From assembly GCA_947173915.1 (NCBI GenBank), contig CAMWGZ010000033.1, forward strand, positions 1 through 9,977: a stretch of 9,977 bases of DNA. The letters are read 5' to 3'. Position 1 is the stretch's first letter. Every line of letters begins with the position of its first letter. The stretch comes from an uncultured Alistipes sp. (lineage in GTDB: Bacteria > Bacteroidota > Bacteroidia > Bacteroidales > Rikenellaceae). The notes beneath the pieces were generated by a model that had not been told where the DNA came from, searched no databases, and saw nothing but the letters and a program-made list of their open reading frames with translations. Of this stretch, positions 7,169-9,977 are shown piece after piece. Made by a program: the position numbers and the translations under genes.

Positions 7169-8481
7169 TGGCAGCCATCATTCCGCAGGAGCAGTTCGAC
7201 GCACTGCTCCGCAGCATGGACATCAACGACATCGCCGGAGCCACGATCCGCCAGGTATGCGCCATCGGCGGGACGCTCGAAGCCGACTCGAAGACCGAAT
7301 TCCTGCACCTGGAGATGGGTGTGCCGGGCCTTCCGCCCGAGGCGGTCGGCGTAGCGGCCGAGCGGGAGGCGCTCGACCGGGGACAGGCCTCGATCTACCC
7401 CCCCATTCCGGGCATCGCGCCGATCAAGCAGGAGGCTTCGCGCTTCATCAAGGCGTTCCTCGACATCGACGTGGCACCCCAGGGCTGCATCCCGACGGTC
7501 GGCTCGATGCAGGGCAGTTTCTGTCTTTTCCAGCTCTGCTCGCAGTGCGATCCCCGCAAGGATACGATCCTCTTCATCGACCCGGGCTTCCCCGTACAGC
7601 GGCAGCAGGCCCGCATCCTGGGAATCAAGAGCGAGTCGTTCGACATCTACGACTACCGCGCCGAGAAGCTGGGACCCAAGCTGGAGAGCTACCTGAGCCA
7701 AGGCAATATCGCGGCGATCATCTACTCGAATCCCAACAACCCGGCATGGATCTGCCTGACGGAGGATGAGCTGCGCACCATCGGCGAGCTGGCTACCCGC
7801 TACGACACGGTCGTGCTGGAGGATCTCGCCTACATGGGCATGGACTTCCGCCGCGATCTGGGCCACCCGTTCCAGCCGCCCTACCAGGCGACCGTCGCCC
7901 GTTATACGGACAACTACGTGCTGATGCTCTCCGGATCGAAGATCTTCAGCTACGCGGGCCAGCGCATCGCCGTCGCAGCGATCTCGGACAAAATGTACCA
8001 CCGCTTCTATCCGGCGCTCAAGGAGCGCTACGGCATCGGCAAGTTCGGCGAATCCTACGCGCTGACCTTCCTCTACGCCGCCTCGTCGGGCACGAGCCAC
8101 ACGGCCCAGTACGCATTGGCGGCCATGTTCCGCGCGGCGGCGGACGGCACGCTGGACTTCGTGGGACACGCCCGCGAATACGCCGCGCGCGCCCACCGCA
8201 TCAAGGAGATCTTCGAGCGCCACGGATTCCGGATCGTCTATGACCGGGACCTCGACGAGAAGGTCAGCGACGGATTCTTCTTCACTGTAGGCTACGGACG
8301 GATGACCAGCGCCGAGCTGGTCGCCACGCTGCTGCGCTACGGCATCTGCGCCATCTCGCTCTCGTCGGCGGGCAGCCAGCAGGAGGGCGTGCGCGTCTGC
8401 GTGTCGCAGATGAACCGCGATGCCCAATTCTCACTGCTCGACGAACGGCTCGCCGCATTCGCCGAAGACAACGCAAACTAA
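7168..8481 (+). CDS. Class I/II PLP-dependent aminotransferase, probably aromatic
   Basis: A 437-residue fold-type I aminotransferase. Visible landmarks: substrate/ring region IYPPIPG (76-82), NPNNP (188-192), Asp219 and Tyr222 in EDLAYMGM that contact the PLP ring, the Schiff-base Lys258 in SGSKIFSYAGQR (255-266) and the carboxylate-binding Arg409 in EGVRVCVSQ. All key residues of an active enzyme are present. The start is ATG 7168, which shares its A with the iorB stop (TAATG); the frame is open further upstream but that part overlaps iorB and is a shadow. Placed between iorB and a CoA-transferase, it most likely interconverts aromatic amino acids and the arylpyruvates used by IorAB, with 2-oxoglutarate as a probable partner. 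Substrate specificity cannot be read from the sequence; branched-chain or methionine use remains possible. Cysteines are frequent (31, 107, 119, 124, 127) but not in a recognisable metal motif. Confidence 0.88.
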   Translation: MAAIIPQEQFDALLRSMDINDIAGATIRQVCAIGGTLEADSKTEFLHLEMGVPGLPPEAVGVAAEREALDRGQASIYPPIPGIAPIKQEASRFIKAFLDIDVAPQGCIPTVGSMQGSFCLFQLCSQCDPRKDTILFIDPGFPVQRQQARILGIKSESFDIYDYRAEKLGPKLESYLSQGNIAAIIYSNPNNPAWICLTEDELRTIGELATRYDTVVLEDLAYMGMDFRRDLGHPFQPPYQATVARYTDNYVLMLSGSKIFSYAGQRIAVAAISDKMYHRFYPALKERYGIGKFGESYALTFLYAASSGTSHTAQYALAAMFRAAADGTLDFVGHAREYAARAHRIKEIFERHGFRIVYDRDLDEKVSDGFFFTVGYGRMTSAELVATLLRYGICAISLSSAGSQQEGVRVCVSQMNRDAQFSLLDERLAAFAEDNAN

Positions 8482-8494
8482 AACGAACGAAATT

Positions 8495-9793
8495 ATGATT
8501 CGATACACCACTGCCGCCGAAGCGGTCAAACTCATCAAATCGGGCGACAGCGTTTACATCCAGGGCAGCGTCTCGATTCCCGAGGTGCTCGTGCAGGCGA
8601 TGGCCGACCGGGGCGGCGAACTGCGCGACGTGAAGGTCTATTCGGCCTTCGCCATCGGACGCGGCGAAGCGCCCTACTGCAAGCCGGAATACAAGGACAG
8701 CTTCCTGGTCCGCAGCCTCTTCGTCTCCAACCCCGTGCGCAAATGGATCGCCGAGGGCTACGGCGAAGCGATCCCCGCATTTCTGGGCGAGATCCCCGAC
8801 CTGTTCCGGCGGGGGATCATTCCGCTCGACGTGACGCTGCTCAACTGCTCGCGCCCCAACGCCGACGGCTACGTCAGCTTCGGCATGTCGGCCGACCTGG
8901 CCGTCTCGGCCGTCGAATGTTCGAAGGTCGTGATCGCCCAGATCAACCCCCACATGCCCTTCTCCTACGGCGACGCGCTGATCCACGTCTCCAAGCTGGA
9001 CGCATGCGTCGAGGTCGATGAACCGCTCGTCGAGCTTCCGACGGTCGAACCCAGCGAGATCGACCGAAAGATCGGCGGCTACATCGCCGAGCTGATCCCC
9101 GACGGAGCGACGCTCCAGATCGGCGTGGGCGGCATTCCCAACGCCGTGCTCTCGGCTCTGATGGACCACAAGCATCTGGGACTCCACACCGAGGCGCTGA
9201 CCGACGGAGTCGTGCCGCTCATCGAGAAGGGAATCATCGACAACACCGAGAAGAAGATCCTGCCGGGCAAGAACCTCGCATCGCTGGCTCTGGGTTCCAA
9301 GCGGCTCTACGACTTCATGGACTACAACGAAGATCTGATCGTCAAGGACGTGGCCTGGACCAACGACCCGGCCATCATCCGCCAGAACCCGAAGGTAATG
9401 GCCATCAACTCGGCCCTGGAGGTCGATCTGACGGGACAGATCTGCGCCGACTCGATCGGCACGATGATCTATTCGAGCGTGGGCGGCCAGCACGACTTCA
9501 TGTACGGCGGCGCGCTCTCCGAAGGGGGCAAGACCTTCATCGCACTTCCGTCCGCCACCTCGAAAGGGGTCTCGAAGATCAAGGCGCTGCTCACGCCCGG
9601 CGCGGGTGTGGTCACGACCCGCTTCCAGACGCAGTATGTCGTCACGGAGTACGGTGCCGCATACCTGCAGGGCAAAGGCATGGCCCAGCGCGCCCGCGCA
9701 CTGATCAACATCGCCCACCCCTCGGCACGCGAGGAGCTGGAGCGGGCGGCCTGCGAGCGGTTCGGCTATTCGTTCCTGCGCCTGAAGAAATAG
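8495..9793 (+). CDS. Acetyl-CoA hydrolase/CoA-transferase family protein (4-hydroxybutyrate CoA-transferase-like)
   Basis: A 432-residue member of the family that includes 4-hydroxybutyrate and butyryl-CoA:acetate CoA-transferases, matching their usual length. The N-terminal domain has GDSVYIQGSVSIPE (17-30). The C-terminal domain has GVGGIP (210-215), the likely catalytic glutamate Glu233 in LHTEALTDG (the position of the glutamyl-CoA thioester residue in 4-hydroxybutyrate CoA-transferase), VGGQHDF (329-335), and TEYGAAYLQGK (384-394). It should move CoA from an acyl-CoA to acetate or another acid. Its place 13 nt after the aminotransferase and downstream of iorAB suggests an arylacetyl-CoA:acetate transferase that frees arylacetate and saves the thioester as acetyl-CoA. 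Simple hydrolysis, another acyl-CoA donor or the reverse direction cannot be excluded. ATG 8495 was chosen for family length and A-rich upstream context; an upstream in-frame ATG lies within the previous gene. No clear terminator follows. Confidence 0.88.
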   Translation: MIRYTTAAEAVKLIKSGDSVYIQGSVSIPEVLVQAMADRGGELRDVKVYSAFAIGRGEAPYCKPEYKDSFLVRSLFVSNPVRKWIAEGYGEAIPAFLGEIPDLFRRGIIPLDVTLLNCSRPNADGYVSFGMSADLAVSAVECSKVVIAQINPHMPFSYGDALIHVSKLDACVEVDEPLVELPTVEPSEIDRKIGGYIAELIPDGATLQIGVGGIPNAVLSALMDHKHLGLHTEALTDGVVPLIEKGIIDNTEKKILPGKNLASLALGSKRLYDFMDYNEDLIVKDVAWTNDPAIIRQNPKVMAINSALEVDLTGQICADSIGTMIYSSVGGQHDFMYGGALSEGGKTFIALPSATSKGVSKIKALLTPGAGVVTTRFQTQYVVTEYGAAYLQGKGMAQRARALINIAHPSAREELERAACERFGYSFLRLKK

Positions 9794-9841
9794 AGGAGCA
9801 ATATCCGAAAGTCCTACGTTCGGCACATGATGCAAGGGTTT

Positions 9842-9883
9842 TGCGAAAAAAATAATCGGAAAAATTAAATTCTGTTTTTCGCA
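9842..9883. repeat. 9-bp inverted repeat upstream of the right-hand promoter
   Basis: TGCGAAAAA (9842-9850) and TTTTTCGCA (9875-9883) form a perfect 9-bp inverted repeat with a 24-nt AT-rich spacer. It covers the presumed -33 region of the downstream promoter. The loop is too large for a normal intrinsic terminator and there is no T-run after the right arm; an operator or a chance result of A-tracts are the main options. Confidence 0.4.
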
Positions 9884-9901
9884 TAATGTTTGCTACATTT
9901 G
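9871..9901 (+). promoter_or_regulatory. Candidate promoter for a gene beyond the right edge
   Basis: TACATTTG (9894-9901) is an exact Bacteroidota -7 match; TCTG (9871-9874) is a three-of-four -33 match with a 19-nt spacer. The predicted start near 9908 leaves about 70 nt of transcript in the window with a small hairpin (CACGG 9931-9935 with CCGTG 9943-9947). No gene start with family support is visible before the window ends. Confidence 0.6.
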
Positions 9902-9977
9902 CAGTGTGAGGGATGACCTCGGAGATTCAGCACGGTATTTGCCCGTGTTTACGACGTGGGAAGAGTGGGTAATACCA

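Noticed and set aside
8420..8494. Upstream in-frame ATG for the CoA-transferase
   Set aside because: It would overlap the end of the aminotransferase gene by 62 nt and add residues not expected at the family N-terminus.
9842..9883. Inverted repeat as an operon terminator
   Set aside because: The 24-nt loop and lack of a T-run after the right arm do not fit an intrinsic terminator, and it sits on a promoter candidate.
1..9977. CRISPR array, insertion sequence, tRNA or rRNA
   Set aside because: No regularly spaced direct repeats, transposase motifs, terminal inverted repeats with target duplication, or cloverleaf-like segments were found by reading both strands.

Overview
The window looks like a chromosomal segment from a GC-rich gut Bacteroidales bacterium, most plausibly Alistipes or a relative in the Rikenellaceae. 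This is inferred from several things: coding DNA rich in G+C with AT-rich promoter islands, start codons that lack Shine-Dalgarno sequences and are preceded by A-rich stretches, promoter candidates of the Bacteroidota TTTG / TAnnTTTG type, lipoprotein signals followed by an acidic export-like motif, and an anaerobic 2-oxoacid oxidoreductase operon. The genus is an informed guess and was not tested. All genes lie on the + strand.

Layout. (1) 1-161 is the 3' end of a type B (zinc-free) ribosomal protein L31 gene, closed by a clear intrinsic terminator (187-226). (2) 162-649 is non-coding: the terminator, a candidate promoter (396-427) and a long GC-rich leader that can fold. (3) 650-4707 holds two tandem genes for large secreted lipoproteins. 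The first is a string of fibronectin-III-like modules; the second has one such module followed by an unrecognised C-terminal region. They are separated by a strong GC hairpin without a U-tract and followed by one or two terminator hairpins. (4) 4979-9793 is a tight four-gene operon with its own promoter candidate (about 4866-4896): iorA, iorB, a class I/II PLP aminotransferase and an acetyl-CoA hydrolase/CoA-transferase family enzyme. Gaps are 9, -1 and 13 nt. (5) 9794-9977 is intergenic and carries a good Bacteroidota promoter candidate (TACATTTG at 9894) reading toward a gene beyond the window.

How the operon should work. The aminotransferase would convert an aromatic amino acid (Phe, Tyr or Trp) to the arylpyruvate. 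IorAB would convert that oxidatively to arylacetyl-CoA, CO2 and reduced ferredoxin. The CoA-transferase would move CoA to acetate, giving free arylacetate (phenylacetate, 4-hydroxyphenylacetate or indole-3-acetate) and acetyl-CoA, which can yield ATP. The same enzymes could run in reverse to build aromatic amino acids from scavenged arylacetates. The module is the most interesting part of the window, because a CoA-transferase takes the place of the more familiar arylacetate-CoA ligase or ADP-forming synthetase, and because the IorA subunit lacks its usual C-terminal ferredoxin domain. The lipoproteins appear unrelated to this pathway. No mobile elements, CRISPR arrays, tRNAs or rRNAs were seen.
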